The translations under genes were made by a program, and so were the position numbers. The notes below the pieces were generated by a model that searched no databases, was not told where the DNA came from, and was given only the letters and a program-made list of their open reading frames with translations. From Cyanobacteria bacterium TMED177 (lineage in GTDB: Bacteria > Cyanobacteriota > Cyanobacteriia > PCC-6307 > Cyanobiaceae): a stretch of DNA of 19,010 nucleotides. Each line of letters starts with the position of its first letter. Position 1 is the first letter of the stretch. The stretch lies in NCBI GenBank assembly GCA_002170825.1, contig NHIA01000045.1, positions 1 through 19,010 of the forward strand, given 5' to 3'. Of this stretch, positions 1-8,648 are shown in pieces.

Positions 1-1026
1 CGCCGAAACGCCGCTGCGCAGGGAGCTGCTGCCGCCATCACGCTGCCAGCGCAGCAGGGCGGCGGCCCCGATCATGGCCGCGTTGTCGGTGCAGTACTCC
101 AGCGGTGCGATCGAAACCCGCACCCCCGCGGCGGACGCCCGTCGCTCCATGGCCCGACGCAGACGCCGGTTGGCTGCGACGCCACCGACCATCACCAGCT
201 CGGACAAACCATGATCTGCGGCACATCGCAGGCTGCGATCCACCAGAACATCCGCCACCACCTGCTCAAAACTCGCTGCCAGATCAGAGACCGGGAGTTC
301 ACCCGATGGCGAGGCCTTGGTTTCCGCTTCAACCAGCCGAAGCATCGCGGTCTTCAGACCACTGAACGAAAAGTCGTAGGGGTGAAAGCCTCCCCCCGGC
401 AAGGAGATGCGACCTTTCGGCAGCGCATAGCGACGGTCGTCACCGCCCTCCGCCGCGGCCTGAATGGCGGGCCCGCCCGGGTAACCCAACGCCAGAAGAC
501 GGGCAACCTTGTCGAACGCCTCGCCTGCAGCATCGTCGTGGGTGCGGCCGAGGCGCTCCATACCTCCGTCGGCCTCCACCCGGATCAATTCGGTGTGCCC
601 ACCACTCACCAGCAGCACCAGATAGGGCAATTCCGGCCGCTGCGCACCCAGGTGCACCGATGCCAGGTGGCCTTCCAAGTGGTGAACCGCCAGGAAGGGA
701 CGGCCGTGCAAGGCGGCCAGGGTCCGGCCCGTGACCGAAGCGACCATCAGTGCACCGGCCAGGCCGGGGGCCACGGTGGCCGCCACCAGATCAACCTCAT
801 CCCACGTCCGTCCGCTCTGCTCCAGCACCGCCCCGATCAGTCCGGGCAGGGCCTCCACATGGCGACGCGAGGCGATCTCAGGAACAACACCACCCCAGCG
901 GGCGTGCTCCTCAACCTGCGAGGCGATTCGGGAGGACTCCACCTCCAGCCGGCCATCGCCGTGGAGACGCACCAGAGCAGCCGCCGACTCGTCACAACTT
1001 GTTTCGAGGGCAAGGACCGATGGCAT
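1..1026 (-). CDS. tsaD: tRNA N6-adenosine threonylcarbamoyltransferase TsaD (C-terminus beyond window)
   Basis: TsaD transfers the threonylcarbamoyl group from threonylcarbamoyl-AMP to A37 of tRNAs reading ANN codons; it is a cytoplasmic ASKHA-fold metalloprotein working with TsaB and TsaE. The reading frame starts at the ATG complementary to 1024-1026 and stays open for 342 codons to the window edge, so only a short C-terminal piece is missing. Visible family marks are the N-terminal [11 protein letters not shown], the metal-binding HHLEGH near residues 115-120, [10 protein letters not shown] near 139-147, the FSGLKTA segment and [12 protein letters not shown], ending in the [10 protein letters not shown] block. 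It is divergent from psaF with 79 bp between the two starts, so both promoters must lie in that gap. Identification is very secure; the 3' end cannot be seen. Confidence 0.96.
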   Translation of the reverse strand, partial: MPSVLALETSCDESAAALVRLHGDGRLEVESSRIASQVEEHARWGGVVPEIASRRHVEALPGLIGAVLEQSGRTWDEVDLVAATVAPGLAGALMVASVTGRTLAALHGRPFLAVHHLEGHLASVHLGAQRPELPYLVLLVSGGHTELIRVEADGGMERLGRTHDDAAGEAFDKVARLLALGYPGGPAIQAAAEGGDDRRYALPKGRISLPGGGFHPYDFSFSGLKTAMLRLVEAETKASPSGELPVSDLAASFEQVVADVLVDRSLRCAADHGLSELVMVGGVAANRRLRRAMERRASAAGVRVSIAPLEYCTDNAAMIGAAALLRWQRDGGSSSLRSGVSA

Positions 1027-1065
1027 CGAGGTGAGGGGCCTCCCCTACTGTCCGCATGTGACATC

Positions 1066-1083
1066 CTGCCCCCTTGTGGGCAG
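1066..1083 (+). promoter_or_regulatory. Perfect 6-bp hairpin in the psaF leader
   Basis: CTGCCC (1066-1071) pairs perfectly with GGGCAG (1078-1083) across a 6-nt loop, 22 nt before the psaF ATG. A smaller 5-bp hairpin, AGGGG/CCCCT, lies just upstream at 1034-1046. No T-run follows either, so they are not terminators. They could be 5' UTR structures or operator-like repeats in the tsaD/psaF divergent gap. The function is inferred only. Confidence 0.3.
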
Positions 1084-1105
1084 CTACCAAACAGGAATCG
1101 ATCCG

Positions 1106-1582
1106 ATGCGTCGTCTCTTCGCCGCCCTGCTTTCGGCCCTCCTGGTGTTCGGTTTCGCCCCCGTCGCCAAGGCTGACGTGGCCGGCCTGACCCCCTGCGC
1201 TGAAAGCGCCCGCTTCCAGCAGCGTGCCGCTGCCGCCACAACGCCCCAGGCCAAGGCTCGCTTTGAGATGTACAGCCAGGCCTCCTGCGGTGACGACGGC
1301 CTGCCCCACCTGATCGTTGACGGCCGCTGGAGCCACGCCGGCGATTTCGTCTACCCCGGGATCATGTTCCTGTACGTGGCAGGCTGCATCGGCTGGGCCG
1401 GTCGTGAGTACCTGAAGGCCACCCGCGGCAAGAACGCTGCGATGAATGAGATCCAGATCGATCTCGGTATTGCCTTCAAGAGCCTTCTCGCGGCAGCCAC
1501 ATGGCCCCTGGCCGCCTTCGGAGAATTCACCAGTGGTCGCCTGCTCGAGGACGACGACAAGGTCACCGTCTCCCCCCGCTGA
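1106..1582 (+). CDS. psaF: Photosystem I reaction centre subunit III (PsaF)
   Basis: PsaF is a lumenal and single-helix subunit at the periphery of photosystem I, on the plastocyanin/cytochrome c6 docking side in plants and a structural and antenna-contact subunit in cyanobacteria. The 158-residue product begins with a classic signal peptide (MRRLF, hydrophobic core, APVAKA cleavage near residue 23), as expected for PsaF entering the lumen. The mature part starts [11 protein letters not shown] and carries the second family cysteine in ASCG. The membrane segment is around [20 protein letters not shown], and the C-terminal part contains [12 protein letters not shown]. The ATG at 1106 is preceded by an AGGA at a loose 9-nt spacing and is the only start giving a proper signal peptide. 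It is followed 31 bp later by psaJ, the usual cyanobacterial psaFJ operon. Confidence 0.97.
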   Translation: MRRLFAALLSALLVFGFAPVAKADVAGLTPCAESARFQQRAAAATTPQAKARFEMYSQASCGDDGLPHLIVDGRWSHAGDFVYPGIMFLYVAGCIGWAGREYLKATRGKNAAMNEIQIDLGIAFKSLLAAATWPLAAFGEFTSGRLLEDDDKVTVSPR

Positions 1583-1613
1583 TCGTTTCACCTCATTCCC
1601 GTCACCGAATCCC

Positions 1614-1730
1614 ATGCAGAAATTTCTCACCACCGCTCCAGTGGTTGCCGCCATCTGGTTCACCCTGACCGCAGGGATCCTTATTGAGTGGAATCGTTTC
1701 TTCCCCGACCTGCTCTTCCACCCCATGTGA
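1614..1730 (+). CDS. psaJ: Photosystem I subunit IX (PsaJ)
   Basis: This 38-residue protein is too short for most automatic gene callers but is unmistakable. It starts [16 protein letters not shown], has one transmembrane helix at about residues 8-26 (ending [10 protein letters not shown]) and finishes with the PDLLFHP motif typical of PsaJ. PsaJ is a hydrophobic PSI subunit that packs against PsaF and helps stabilise it, which matches its place directly after psaF. The 31-bp spacer contains no terminator, so the two are very likely co-transcribed. An intrinsic terminator follows 28 bp after the stop. Codon use is similar to psaF, as expected for highly expressed photosystem genes. Confidence 0.96.
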   Translation: MQKFLTTAPVVAAIWFTLTAGILIEWNRFFPDLLFHPM

Positions 1731-1757
1731 TCCGCGAGCGCGCTTCTCGTAACCATC

Positions 1758-1780
1758 AGGCCCCGCAAGGGGCCTTTTTT
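1758..1780 (+). terminator. Rho-independent terminator of psaFJ
   Basis: A perfect 7-bp stem, AGGCCCC (1758-1764) with GGGGCCT (1769-1775), closes a GCAA tetraloop and runs into T-T-T-T-T-T (1775-1780). The T-run is on the + strand only, so it ends psaFJ transcripts and not the convergent gmk, whose stop codon lies just 7 bp further at 1787. This is the clearest terminator in the window. Confidence 0.9.
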
Positions 1781-1786
1781 GATGGC

Positions 1787-2347
1787 TCAGCGCAGTGCCA
1801 TCAACTGTTCAAGTGCCGTGAGCGCGCGCTCCAGATCGTCGTTCACCACCACAGCATCAAATTCATCCTGGGCCTGGAGCTCCTCCCGCGCCCGTGACAG
1901 TCGGCGCTGAATCGCTTCTTCGGCGTCGGTGCCTCGTCCCCGGATCCGACGTTCCAGCTCCTCGAAGCTGGGGGGAGCCAGGAAGATCTGAAATCCGCTG
2001 GGGAAGCTGCGACGCACCTGCCGTGCTCCCTCCAGCTCGATCTCCAGCAGCACCGGTCGTCCCTGCCCCAGCTGCTGCTCCACCGGAGCACGCGGCGTTC
2101 CGTAGCAATTGCCGGCAAATTCAGCCCACTCGAGCAATCCACCCTCCGCCACCAGGCCGTCGAAGCGATCCCGACTGTGGAAGAAGTAGCTCTCGCCATC
2201 GCGTTCGCCCTCCCGTGGCGAGCGGGTGGTGGCGGACACCGACAGCCAGATGCTCGGGTGCCGCTGCAGCAGCCGCTGCACCAAGGTGCCCTTGCCGACA
2301 CCGCTTGGCCCCGTGATCACCGTGAGGGTGCCCGTTCCAACCGCCAT
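1787..2347 (-). CDS. gmk: Guanylate kinase
   Basis: Guanylate kinase phosphorylates GMP/dGMP with ATP to give GDP/dGDP in the cytoplasm. The 186-residue product has the usual family length. It shows the P-loop GPSGVGKGT at about residues 13-21, the GMP-binding [13 protein letters not shown] stretch near 37-49, the Y-F-F/F-D motif after DGESYFF, the GNCYGT signature, and the lid region RRIRGRGTD followed by the arginine of RRLSRA. The ATG at 2345-2347 gives the canonical short N-terminus; the frame is open far upstream only because it shadows the RqcH gene on the other strand. It is convergent with psaJ and divergent from the RqcH-type gene, with 75 bp between the two starts. Placement of gmk beside psaFJ is, from memory, common in cyanobacteria. 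Confidence 0.96.
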   Translation of the reverse strand: MAVGTGTLTVITGPSGVGKGTLVQRLLQRHPSIWLSVSATTRSPREGERDGESYFFHSRDRFDGLVAEGGLLEWAEFAGNCYGTPRAPVEQQLGQGRPVLLEIELEGARQVRRSFPSGFQIFLAPPSFEELERRIRGRGTDAEEAIQRRLSRAREELQAQDEFDAVVVNDDLERALTALEQLMALR

Positions 2348-2422
2348 CACAGACTCATCGTGGGCCAGCAGAGTAGGAACCCCACTGGAGCACGGGTGAG
2401 CACCACGGCACGGCTGCAGCTG

Positions 2423-4105
2423 ATGGATCTCACCACCCTGCGGGCGGTGTTGAGCGATCTGCGTCCCCAGCTGCTGCCCAGCCGTTTCGAAAAAGCCCAG
2501 CAACCGGATGCCGCCTCTCTGCAGCTCGGGTTCCGCAGCCTGAAGGGAATGCTCTGGCTGGAACTGAGCTGGCAGGCGGATGCACCACGGCTGGTGCAGA
2601 TCCCGCCGCCGCGCCGCCTTGGAGCCGGCAGCACCCTCGCCCAACAGATCCAGCACAGCCTTCGCCAGATGGCGCTCACGGACCTGGTGCAATCGGGATT
2701 TGAGCGGGTGGTGGAGTTTCATTTGGCTCCGCGTCCAGGCGATCCCGTGCAGCGGGTGGTGGTGCTTGAACTCATGGGTCGCCACAGCAATCTGTTGCTG
2801 CTTGATCAGCGTCGCCAGGTCATCGCCCTCGGTCGTCAGGTGCGCGATCACCAATCCAGGGTGCGACCGATCAGCACGGGTGATGCCTATGTGCCGCCAC
2901 CGGGGCTGCAGGGGCTGGCACCCAGCTCCGCCGAAGGCTTCGAACGTTGGCGCGACCGCCTGCGACTGCTGCCGATCCCCCTGCGCAAGGCCCTCCAGCA
3001 GACCTATCAGGGCATCAGCCCTCCCCTGGCCCATCAACTGGCTGCACCGCAGCTCTCGACCTCCGTGGAGACCATCGATCAAGCGGCCTGGACCGACCTG
3101 TACCGGCATTGGCAGGCTTGGCTGCACTGCCTTGAAACTGAGCGGTTCCGGCTCGATTGGGACGAAGAGGGCGGCTACAGGGTCTGGTCCAGCAGCCCCG
3201 ATGACCATCGACAGGACGGTCTCGCCCTGGCCCTTGGCCACTGGTATCAGGAGCGAATCGACGCCCGCGTCCTCAGCCGAGCCGGCGACGAGCTGCGCCA
3301 ACGGCTGAAGCGCTGGCGCAGCAAGGAGGAACTGGCTCTGCTGGATCAGCAGAAGCGCCTGGAGGTCTGCAACGACAGCGAGGCGCTTCAGCAACAGGCC
3401 GATGCCCTGCTTTGCCTGCCTGCGCCAAGCCGGGAGCAGGTGGATCAGGCCCAGAAGCTGTACCGCCGCGCCCGCAAGCTGCGACGCTCCGTCGCCGTGC
3501 TGGACGAGCGGATCCGACACCACAGCGAGCGCCTGCAGTTAATTGATGGGAGTGAGGCCTTCATGGACGACCTGCAGGCCGCCAGCTGGCAGGACACGAT
3601 CACGCGGCTTGACGCCCTCGATGGTCTGCGGCGGGAGCTGGACGAACTGCTCAATCCAGTGGGGCGTCAGGAGCGACGTCGGCAACAACAGCAGCACACC
3701 CCCCAGCCCCTGGAGCTGCTCAGTCCCGGGGGTCTGCTGCTCCAGGTGGGCCGCAACCATCGGCAGAACGACTGGATCAGCCTGCGGCAAGCCCGCAGCG
3801 GGGACCTCTGGTTTCATGCCCAGGAATGCCCCGGCAGCCATGTGGTGCTGAAGAGTTCGGCTGGTGTGGCGGACGAGGACGATCTCCAGCTCGCCCGCGA
3901 TCTGGCCGCCTACTTCAGCCGGGCCCGCGGCAACGTGCGGGTGCCTGTGGTGATGGTTCCAACCGAGCGGCTGCAACGCATTGCCGGTGCCGGGCCCGGC
4001 ACCGTCCGCCATGGCGGTGGCGAAGTGAGCTGGGGGGTGCCGCAGGCCGCCGAAACCAGACTGCAGGACCTTGATGCTCCTAGCCTGAAAGCACGAAAGG
4101 GCTGA
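2423..4105 (+). CDS. rqcH: NFACT family protein, RqcH/Rqc2 homolog (ribosome-associated quality control)
   Basis: Bacterial RqcH binds obstructed 50S subunits carrying peptidyl-tRNA and recruits tRNA-Ala to add C-terminal alanine tails that mark stalled chains for degradation. The 560-residue product has the family layout. The NFACT-N domain includes LLPSRFEK (17-24), FERVVEF (93-99) and the MGRHSN motif (118-123). A charged middle coiled-coil part spans roughly residues 290-420 and includes [11 protein letters not shown]. The C-terminal NFACT-R (DUF814) domain shows [25 protein letters not shown] and a VMVPTER segment. The start is uncertain: the ATG at 2423 has no Shine-Dalgarno, while an in-frame GTG at 2396 has GGAG five bases upstream and would add nine residues. 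At the position of the family's tRNA-binding Asp-Arg pair I see Glu94-Arg95. Older annotations call such proteins fibronectin-binding. Confidence 0.88.
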   Translation: MDLTTLRAVLSDLRPQLLPSRFEKAQQPDAASLQLGFRSLKGMLWLELSWQADAPRLVQIPPPRRLGAGSTLAQQIQHSLRQMALTDLVQSGFERVVEFHLAPRPGDPVQRVVVLELMGRHSNLLLLDQRRQVIALGRQVRDHQSRVRPISTGDAYVPPPGLQGLAPSSAEGFERWRDRLRLLPIPLRKALQQTYQGISPPLAHQLAAPQLSTSVETIDQAAWTDLYRHWQAWLHCLETERFRLDWDEEGGYRVWSSSPDDHRQDGLALALGHWYQERIDARVLSRAGDELRQRLKRWRSKEELALLDQQKRLEVCNDSEALQQQADALLCLPAPSREQVDQAQKLYRRARKLRRSVAVLDERIRHHSERLQLIDGSEAFMDDLQAASWQDTITRLDALDGLRRELDELLNPVGRQERRRQQQQHTPQPLELLSPGGLLLQVGRNHRQNDWISLRQARSGDLWFHAQECPGSHVVLKSSAGVADEDDLQLARDLAAYFSRARGNVRVPVVMVPTERLQRIAGAGPGTVRHGGGEVSWGVPQAAETRLQDLDAPSLKARKG

Positions 4106-4133
4106 CCCGTCGGCCGGACCACCGCTCCACCCC

Positions 4134-4934
4134 GTGCCCGACAGCTCAGACGGCCCCGTTCTGAATCCCCCTCCCCCGATCCGGATCAAGACGGCCCGGC
4201 AGGACGACGCGCTGCCGAACGAGGTGGAGATGCCCCTCACTGATCACCTCGAGGAGCTGCGTCAACGGGTGCTGCGCAGCCTGCTAGCCGTGGTGTTGGG
4301 GGCCGTGACCTGTCTGCTTGGGGTGAAACCCCTCGTGAGACTGCTGGAGGCCCCAGCCAGCGGCATCCACTTTCTGCAGCTGGCTCCGGGTGAGTTCCTG
4401 TTCGTTTCGCTCAAGGTGGCCGGATATGCCGGGCTCACCCTGGCACTCCCCTACGTGCTGTTCCAGCTGCTGGCCTTCGTTCTCCCGGGACTGACCGTTC
4501 GGGAACAGCGGTTGATCGCACCAGCCGTGGCCGGATCAGCCGTTCTCTTTCTGGCGGGCATCACCTTCGCCTGGTGGGCCCTGGTGCCGGCAGCGCTGCG
4601 CTTCCTGGTGAGCTACGGCGCTGATGTGGTGGAACCGCTCTGGTCGATCGAGCGCTACCTCGACTTCGTGTTGCTGCTGATGCTGGCCACAGGGTTGGCC
4701 TTCCAGTTGCCGGTGTTGCAGCTGCTGCTGGGAGTTCTCGGTCTGGTGCGATGGAGATCCATGCTTGGCGCCTGGCGTTGGGTGGTGCTCGGATCAGCCC
4801 TGGCCGGCGCTGTGCTGACCCCATCAACAGACCCGATCACGATGTTGCTGCTGGCAAGCGCCATCACGGCTTTGTTTCTGATCGGCGTGGGGCTGGTGGC
4901 CTTGACCGAGACCCTCAGACCAGAAACTCCCTGA
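4134..4934 (+). CDS. tatC: Twin-arginine translocase subunit TatC
   Basis: TatC is the six-helix core of the Tat translocon; it recognises twin-arginine signals of folded proteins at the thylakoid and cytoplasmic membranes. The product shows the cytoplasmic N-terminal DHLEELRQRVLRS signature, then LLAVVLGAVTCLLG (helix 1). These are followed by the APGEFLFVSLKVAGYAG segment, ALPYVLFQLLAFVLPGL (P-loop-like region with the family Pro-Y-Q), EQRL, and later helices ending LTPSTDPITMLLLA. I chose the GTG at 4134 (266 residues) over the ATG at 4230 (234 residues, with GAGG five bases upstream), because the residues just before that ATG, NEVEMPL, resemble the conserved DEVEMSL found before the signature in other cyanobacterial TatC proteins. 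It lies 28 bp after the RqcH gene and its last 20 bp overlap the convergent DUF3067 gene. Confidence 0.95.
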   Translation: MPDSSDGPVLNPPPPIRIKTARQDDALPNEVEMPLTDHLEELRQRVLRSLLAVVLGAVTCLLGVKPLVRLLEAPASGIHFLQLAPGEFLFVSLKVAGYAGLTLALPYVLFQLLAFVLPGLTVREQRLIAPAVAGSAVLFLAGITFAWWALVPAALRFLVSYGADVVEPLWSIERYLDFVLLLMLATGLAFQLPVLQLLLGVLGLVRWRSMLGAWRWVVLGSALAGAVLTPSTDPITMLLLASAITALFLIGVGLVALTETLRPETP

Positions 4935-5274
4935 GCAGGCTTTCGGATTCGGGTCCCTCAGCCTCCAAAGGCAGGCTGAGGGCCTTGCCGAGCCGTGGTT
5001 TGTCGCGGGTGGACGCCAGCCAACGGCGCACTTCAGGCGCCAGACCAAGACGATTCACAACATCCAGCACTTCAGCCACATGCACCCGATAGGCCGCTTC
5101 GTCCATCGGAAACGACTGTTGCTCCAGATATGCCCACATCACCTGCAGGTAGAGACGCTGCCGCCGCACCACCAGCTGAAGGTCGTAAGTGGCCCGCCAG
5201 CGCTGGCGTAGGCAGGTGATCAGCTCCTCGACTCCGAGGGGCCTGGACGGGTCGTCGGCCGGCAGGTCAAGCAC
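4915..5274 (-). CDS. DUF3067 family protein (cyanobacteria/plastid lineage)
   Basis: A soluble 119-residue protein of a family known from cyanobacteria and plastid-bearing eukaryotes, with no assigned biochemical function that I can state. The match rests on the core TYDLQLVVRRQRLYLQVMW, then YLEQQSFPMDEAAY, and the closing KPRLGKALSLPLE, which agree with my recollection of other DUF3067 members. No signal peptide or membrane segment is visible. The start is a GTG at 5272-5274; there is no good in-frame ATG nearby. It is divergent from petC (104-bp shared upstream region) and overlaps the end of tatC by 20 bp. Its placement between the Tat translocase gene and a Tat substrate gene suggests, but does not show, a role in thylakoid complex assembly. 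Confidence 0.85.
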   Translation of the reverse strand: MLDLPADDPSRPLGVEELITCLRQRWRATYDLQLVVRRQRLYLQVMWAYLEQQSFPMDEAAYRVHVAEVLDVVNRLGLAPEVRRWLASTRDKPRLGKALSLPLEAEGPESESLLREFLV

Positions 5275-5320
5275 AGATGAGGCTCTGCGTGGGAAGCGAA
5301 AAGGTCAGTCGTTGCAAAGC

Positions 5321-5349
5321 TTGACAGGCCATTCAGCACCCATAATGAT
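5321..5349 (+). promoter_or_regulatory. Candidate sigma70-type promoter of petCA
   Basis: A perfect -35 hexamer TTGACA (5321-5326) is followed after 17 bp by AATGAT (5344-5349), a 4/6 match to the -10 consensus; CATAAT at 5341-5346 is a better hexamer but only 14 bp away. Transcription would start near 5356, leaving a leader of some 20-25 nt before the petC ATG. It lies in the 104-bp gap shared with the divergent DUF3067 gene. The -35 is convincing; the exact -10 is not. Confidence 0.5.
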
Positions 5350-5378
5350 CCCCAATCCGTGCTGGATGACAGTCCGTC

Positions 5379-5915
5379 ATGACCCAACTTTCCTCGAGCG
5401 ATGTGCCCGGAATGGGTCGTCGGCAGTTCATGAACCTGCTGACCTTCGGCTCCGTTACCGGCGTCGCACTCGGTGCGCTCTACCCGGTGGTGAATTACTT
5501 CATCCCCCCTCGGGCCGCCGGCGGTGGTGGTGGAACCACAGCCAAGGATGAGCTGGGCAATGCGATCACCGCCACCGGCTGGCTCGCGTCCCATCCCGAA
5601 GGAGACCGCAGCCTTGTTCAGGGCCTCAAGGGCGATCCCACCTACTTGATTGTTGAGGGTGCCGATGCGATCGGCAGCTACGGCATCAACGCCATCTGCA
5701 CCCACCTTGGCTGCGTGGTGCCCTGGAACAGCGGTGCCAACAAATTCATGTGCCCTTGCCACGGCAGCCAGTACGACGCCACCGGCAAGGTGGTGCGGGG
5801 TCCCGCTCCCCTTTCCCTGGCCCTCGCCAACGTCAACGTTGAGAACGACAACGTGTTCGTGAGCCAGTGGACCGAGACCGACTTCCGCACGGGCGACAAG
5901 CCCTGGTGGGCCTGA
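5379..5915 (+). CDS. petC: Cytochrome b6f complex Rieske iron-sulfur subunit (PetC)
   Basis: PetC carries the high-potential [2Fe-2S] cluster that oxidises plastoquinol and passes one electron to cytochrome f. The 178-residue product is full length. An N-terminal twin-arginine motif GRRQFMNLL (13-21) leads into a single uncleaved membrane anchor (about 21-43), followed by a glycine-rich hinge (GGGGG after FIPPRAA). The cluster-binding motifs are CTHLGC (107-112) and CPCHG (125-129): Cys107/His109 and Cys125/His128 are the ligands and Cys112/Cys127 form the family disulfide. The GPAPLSLAL loop follows at 141-149. The start at 5379 is the only one giving this N-terminus. petA follows after 40 bp, the usual petCA operon. 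Plant and cyanobacterial Rieske proteins are known Tat substrates, and tatC lies just upstream. Confidence 0.98.
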   Translation: MTQLSSSDVPGMGRRQFMNLLTFGSVTGVALGALYPVVNYFIPPRAAGGGGGTTAKDELGNAITATGWLASHPEGDRSLVQGLKGDPTYLIVEGADAIGSYGINAICTHLGCVVPWNSGANKFMCPCHGSQYDATGKVVRGPAPLSLALANVNVENDNVFVSQWTETDFRTGDKPWWA

Positions 5916-5955
5916 CACCTTCCCCCAACGCCTGCACCCCTCCCCTCAACGTTCC

Positions 5956-6891
5956 ATGCGTCGCCACCTCTCCCTCCTGCTCGGATCGCTGGTTCTCGGC
6001 CTGACCCTGCTGATCGCACCCGCCACCAGTTGGGCCTACCCCTTCTGGGCACAGCAGAACTACGACAGTCCAAGGGAAGCCACCGGCAAGATCGTCTGCG
6101 CCAACTGCCACCTGGCCAAGAAGCTCACCCAGGCGGAAGTGCCGCAGGCCGTCCTTCCGGACAGCGTCTTCACCGCCAGCATCAAGATCCCCTACGAGGA
6201 CGGACTGCAGGAGATCGGAGCCGACGGGAGTGATGTGGGCCTCCAGGTCGGAGCCGTGGTGATGCTTCCTGATGGCTTCACCCTCGCTCCGCAGGACCGC
6301 TGGACCGACGAGATCCGTGAGGAAACCGAAGGGGTGTACTTCAGCCAGTACAGCGACGATCAGCCCAACATCCTGCTGGTGGGTCCCATTCCCGGTGATC
6401 AGCATCAGGAAGTGGTCTTCCCCCTGCTGTCACCTGACCCTGCAACCGACAGCAACATTCACTTCGGCAAATATCAGATCCACGTTGGTGGCAACCGTGG
6501 CCGCGGCCAGGTGTACCCCACCGGTGAGAAGAGCAACAACACCGTCTTCACCGCCTCCGCTGCCGGCACCATTGCTGCCGTTGAACCCGGAGAGAACGGC
6601 GCCAGTGTGGTGACGATCCAAGCCGCCGACGGATCCAGCACCAGCGATACGATCCCCGTTGGCCCTCAGCTGCTGATCAGCGTGGGTGATTCGGTTGAGG
6701 CCGGCGCCCCGTTGACCGATGACCCCAACGTGGGTGGTTTCGGGCAGGTGGATGCGGAGATCGTTCTCCAGAATCCCGTTCGGATTTATGGCCTGCTGGC
6801 GTTCTTCGCAGCTGTTGCTCTGGCCCAGATCATGCTGGTGCTGAAGAAGAGACAGATTGAAAAGGTTCAGGCTGCTGAAGGCAACTTCTGA
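5956..6891 (+). CDS. petA: Cytochrome f (apocytochrome f precursor)
   Basis: Cytochrome f is the c-type haem subunit of cytochrome b6f that reduces plastocyanin or cytochrome c6 in the thylakoid lumen. The 311-residue precursor has a Sec-type signal peptide (1-27, ending PATSWA). Cleavage exposes Tyr28, whose alpha-amino group is the unusual sixth haem ligand in this family. The mature N-terminus YPFWAQQNY and the haem motif CANCH (48-52) are intact. The large domain includes LPDGFTLAP and the [10 protein letters not shown] block. The small domain follows. A C-terminal anchor ([19 protein letters not shown], near 276-294) ends with the basic KKRQIEKVQ. The gene is the second of petCA, and lgt starts 5 bp after its stop. 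Confidence 0.98.
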   Translation: MRRHLSLLLGSLVLGLTLLIAPATSWAYPFWAQQNYDSPREATGKIVCANCHLAKKLTQAEVPQAVLPDSVFTASIKIPYEDGLQEIGADGSDVGLQVGAVVMLPDGFTLAPQDRWTDEIREETEGVYFSQYSDDQPNILLVGPIPGDQHQEVVFPLLSPDPATDSNIHFGKYQIHVGGNRGRGQVYPTGEKSNNTVFTASAAGTIAAVEPGENGASVVTIQAADGSSTSDTIPVGPQLLISVGDSVEAGAPLTDDPNVGGFGQVDAEIVLQNPVRIYGLLAFFAAVALAQIMLVLKKRQIEKVQAAEGNF

Positions 6892-6896
6892 TCGGG

Positions 6897-7733
6897 ATGT
6901 TCACCTCCCCCGGGCCCGAGCTGATTCAGTTTGGGCCCCTCACGCTTCGCTGGTACGGCCTGCTGATCGCAGCCGCAGTGCTGATCGGACTGAACCTGTC
7001 GAGTCGCCTGGCCAAGGAGCGCAAGCTGGAGAACGGCCTGATCAGCGACCTGCTGCCCCTGCTGGTGCTGTTCTCCGTTCTGGGCGCACGCATTTATTAC
7101 GTGGCGTTTGAGTGGCATAACTACGCGGACCAGCCGATCAAGGCACTCGCCATCTGGGAAGGGGGCATTGCCATTCACGGAGCGCTCATCGCCGGAACCC
7201 TCACGCTGATTCTGTTCTGCCGGTGGCGTCGTCAGCCGTTCTTTGATGTTCTGGATGTGCTGGTTCCATCCGTCGCCCTGGGTCAGGCCATCGGTCGATG
7301 GGGGAACTTCTTCAATTCCGAAGCGTTTGGAGTCCCAACCGACCTGCCCTGGAAGCTGTTCATTCCCTACGCCAACCGCCCGGCGATCTACGCCGATGCG
7401 GAAACCTTTCACCCCACGTTCCTGTACGAGTCGCTCTGGAACCTTGCGCTCTTCGTGCTGCTGATCGTGCTGTTCCGGCTTGCGGCCACCAACCGCCTGG
7501 CCCTTCCATCCGGAGCACTGAGCTGCACCTACCTGATCGGCTACAGCCTTGGACGGATCTGGATTGAAGGGCTGCGCATCGATCCACTCTGCGTCGGCGC
7601 CTTGCCTCCCACCTGTGAGGGGGGCTTCCGCATCGCTCAGTTGATGAGTGCCATGCTGATGGTTCTGGGTGGAATCGGCCTGTGGTGGTTGTATCAACGT
7701 CGTCGGTCGCTGCCGAATCAAACCAACAGCTGA
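6897..7733 (+). CDS. lgt: Prolipoprotein diacylglyceryl transferase (Lgt)
   Basis: Lgt moves the diacylglyceryl group of phosphatidylglycerol onto the lipobox cysteine of prolipoproteins, the first step of lipoprotein maturation, in the cytoplasmic membrane. The 278-residue product is normal in length and polytopic. Recognisable marks are LRWYGLL (18-23), [13 protein letters not shown] with the essential-type histidine at 94, the Lgt signature [13 protein letters not shown] (133-145), FHPTFLYES (171-179) and [11 protein letters not shown] (219-229). It begins only 5 bp after petA without a promoter-like gap, so read-through from petCA is likely. Its last 52 bp overlap cobM in another frame. 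Confidence 0.96.
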   Translation: MFTSPGPELIQFGPLTLRWYGLLIAAAVLIGLNLSSRLAKERKLENGLISDLLPLLVLFSVLGARIYYVAFEWHNYADQPIKALAIWEGGIAIHGALIAGTLTLILFCRWRRQPFFDVLDVLVPSVALGQAIGRWGNFFNSEAFGVPTDLPWKLFIPYANRPAIYADAETFHPTFLYESLWNLALFVLLIVLFRLAATNRLALPSGALSCTYLIGYSLGRIWIEGLRIDPLCVGALPPTCEGGFRIAQLMSAMLMVLGGIGLWWLYQRRRSLPNQTNS

Positions 7734-8488
7734 CCCACCCGGTCTGCTTCGTTGGAAGCGGTCCAGGAGCCGCCGATCTGCTCACGCTCAGAGCGGCGGA
7801 ACGTCTGCGACAGGCCGATGTGCTGATCTGGACCGATTCCCTGGTCTGCCCGCAGATCACGGAGCTGGTGCCAGATCACTGCGAAACGATCCGCACCAGC
7901 ACACTCACCCTGGAAGAGGTGATTCCGTTGCTGATCGATCGGCAACGCAAGGGAGCCCATGTGGTGCGGCTGCACGATGGCGACACCGCTCTCTACAGCG
8001 CCATCAATGAGCAGATCTGTGCCCTCAGCGATGCCGAGATCCCGGTTGAGGTGGTGCCCGGGGTGAGTGCTTACCAGGCAACAGCCGCGGCCCTCTCCAG
8101 TGAACTCACGATCCCCGGCGTTGTTCAGACCATCGTTCTGGGCCGTGCCGGGGGACGCACCGGGGTGCCGGCTTCAGAGGAACTGGACCATCTGGCTGCC
8201 TTGGGAGCCAGCCTCTGCCTGTATCTCAGTGCGCGTCATGTGGAGGAGGTTCAGACGACCCTGCTGCGGCACTATCCCGATGACACGCCCGTCGCGATTG
8301 CCCACCGAGTGAGCTGGCCGGATGAATGGATCACCGTTGTCCCCCTCAGGGAGATGGCACGGGTCAGCCAGGACCGCCAACTGATTCGGACCACGTTGTA
8401 TCTGGTCAGCCCTGCACTGCGAGGGGGTGAACAACGGTCCCGTCTTTACTCCCCTGATCACGACCACCTGTTCAGGCCAAGACGCTGA
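7682..8488 (+). CDS. cobM: Precorrin-4 C11-methyltransferase (CobM/CbiF family)
   Basis: This SAM-dependent enzyme methylates C-11 of precorrin-4 (or cobalt-precorrin-4) during corrin ring synthesis for cobalamin. It has the tetrapyrrole methylase fold: [19 protein letters not shown] (24-42), [11 protein letters not shown] (45-55), [16 protein letters not shown] (96-111), [15 protein letters not shown] (124-138), [11 protein letters not shown] (140-150) and [16 protein letters not shown]. The SELT-P and GR-GRT elements separate CobM/CbiF from CobI, CobJ and SUMT enzymes. The start is the awkward part: no ATG is available, and GTG at 7682 or 7685 overlaps lgt by about 50 bp. The catalytic domain itself begins at about residue 20, near the lgt stop. 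Whether it uses cobalt-containing substrate (CbiF) or not (CobM) cannot be read from the sequence. Confidence 0.9.
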   Translation: MVVVSTSSVAAESNQQLTHPVCFVGSGPGAADLLTLRAAERLRQADVLIWTDSLVCPQITELVPDHCETIRTSTLTLEEVIPLLIDRQRKGAHVVRLHDGDTALYSAINEQICALSDAEIPVEVVPGVSAYQATAAALSSELTIPGVVQTIVLGRAGGRTGVPASEELDHLAALGASLCLYLSARHVEEVQTTLLRHYPDDTPVAIAHRVSWPDEWITVVPLREMARVSQDRQLIRTTLYLVSPALRGGEQRSRLYSPDHDHLFRPRR

Positions 8489-8515
8489 GGGTGGTGGTTT
8501 AAGATCAATTTGTGC

Positions 8516-8587
<72 letters not shown>

Positions 8588-8648
8588 TTCATTGAACATT
8601 CTTGCGTCCACTCAGGCGCTGCAATCCGCTGTTGATCAGAGTTCTGTC

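Noticed and set aside
211..1176. Long + strand reading frame opposite tsaD
   Set aside because: It is a GC-rich shadow of tsaD; the minus frame carries all TsaD motifs, while this one has no recognisable domain and an odd Arg/Gln/His-rich composition.
5220..5918. Long minus-strand frame across petC
   Set aside because: It is fully antisense to petC and the petC promoter region; petC is certain and this frame lacks any family likeness.
6867..7721. 284-codon minus-strand frame opposite lgt
   Set aside because: Shadow of lgt; Gln/Gly/Asp-rich composition with no hydrophobic pattern or motif.
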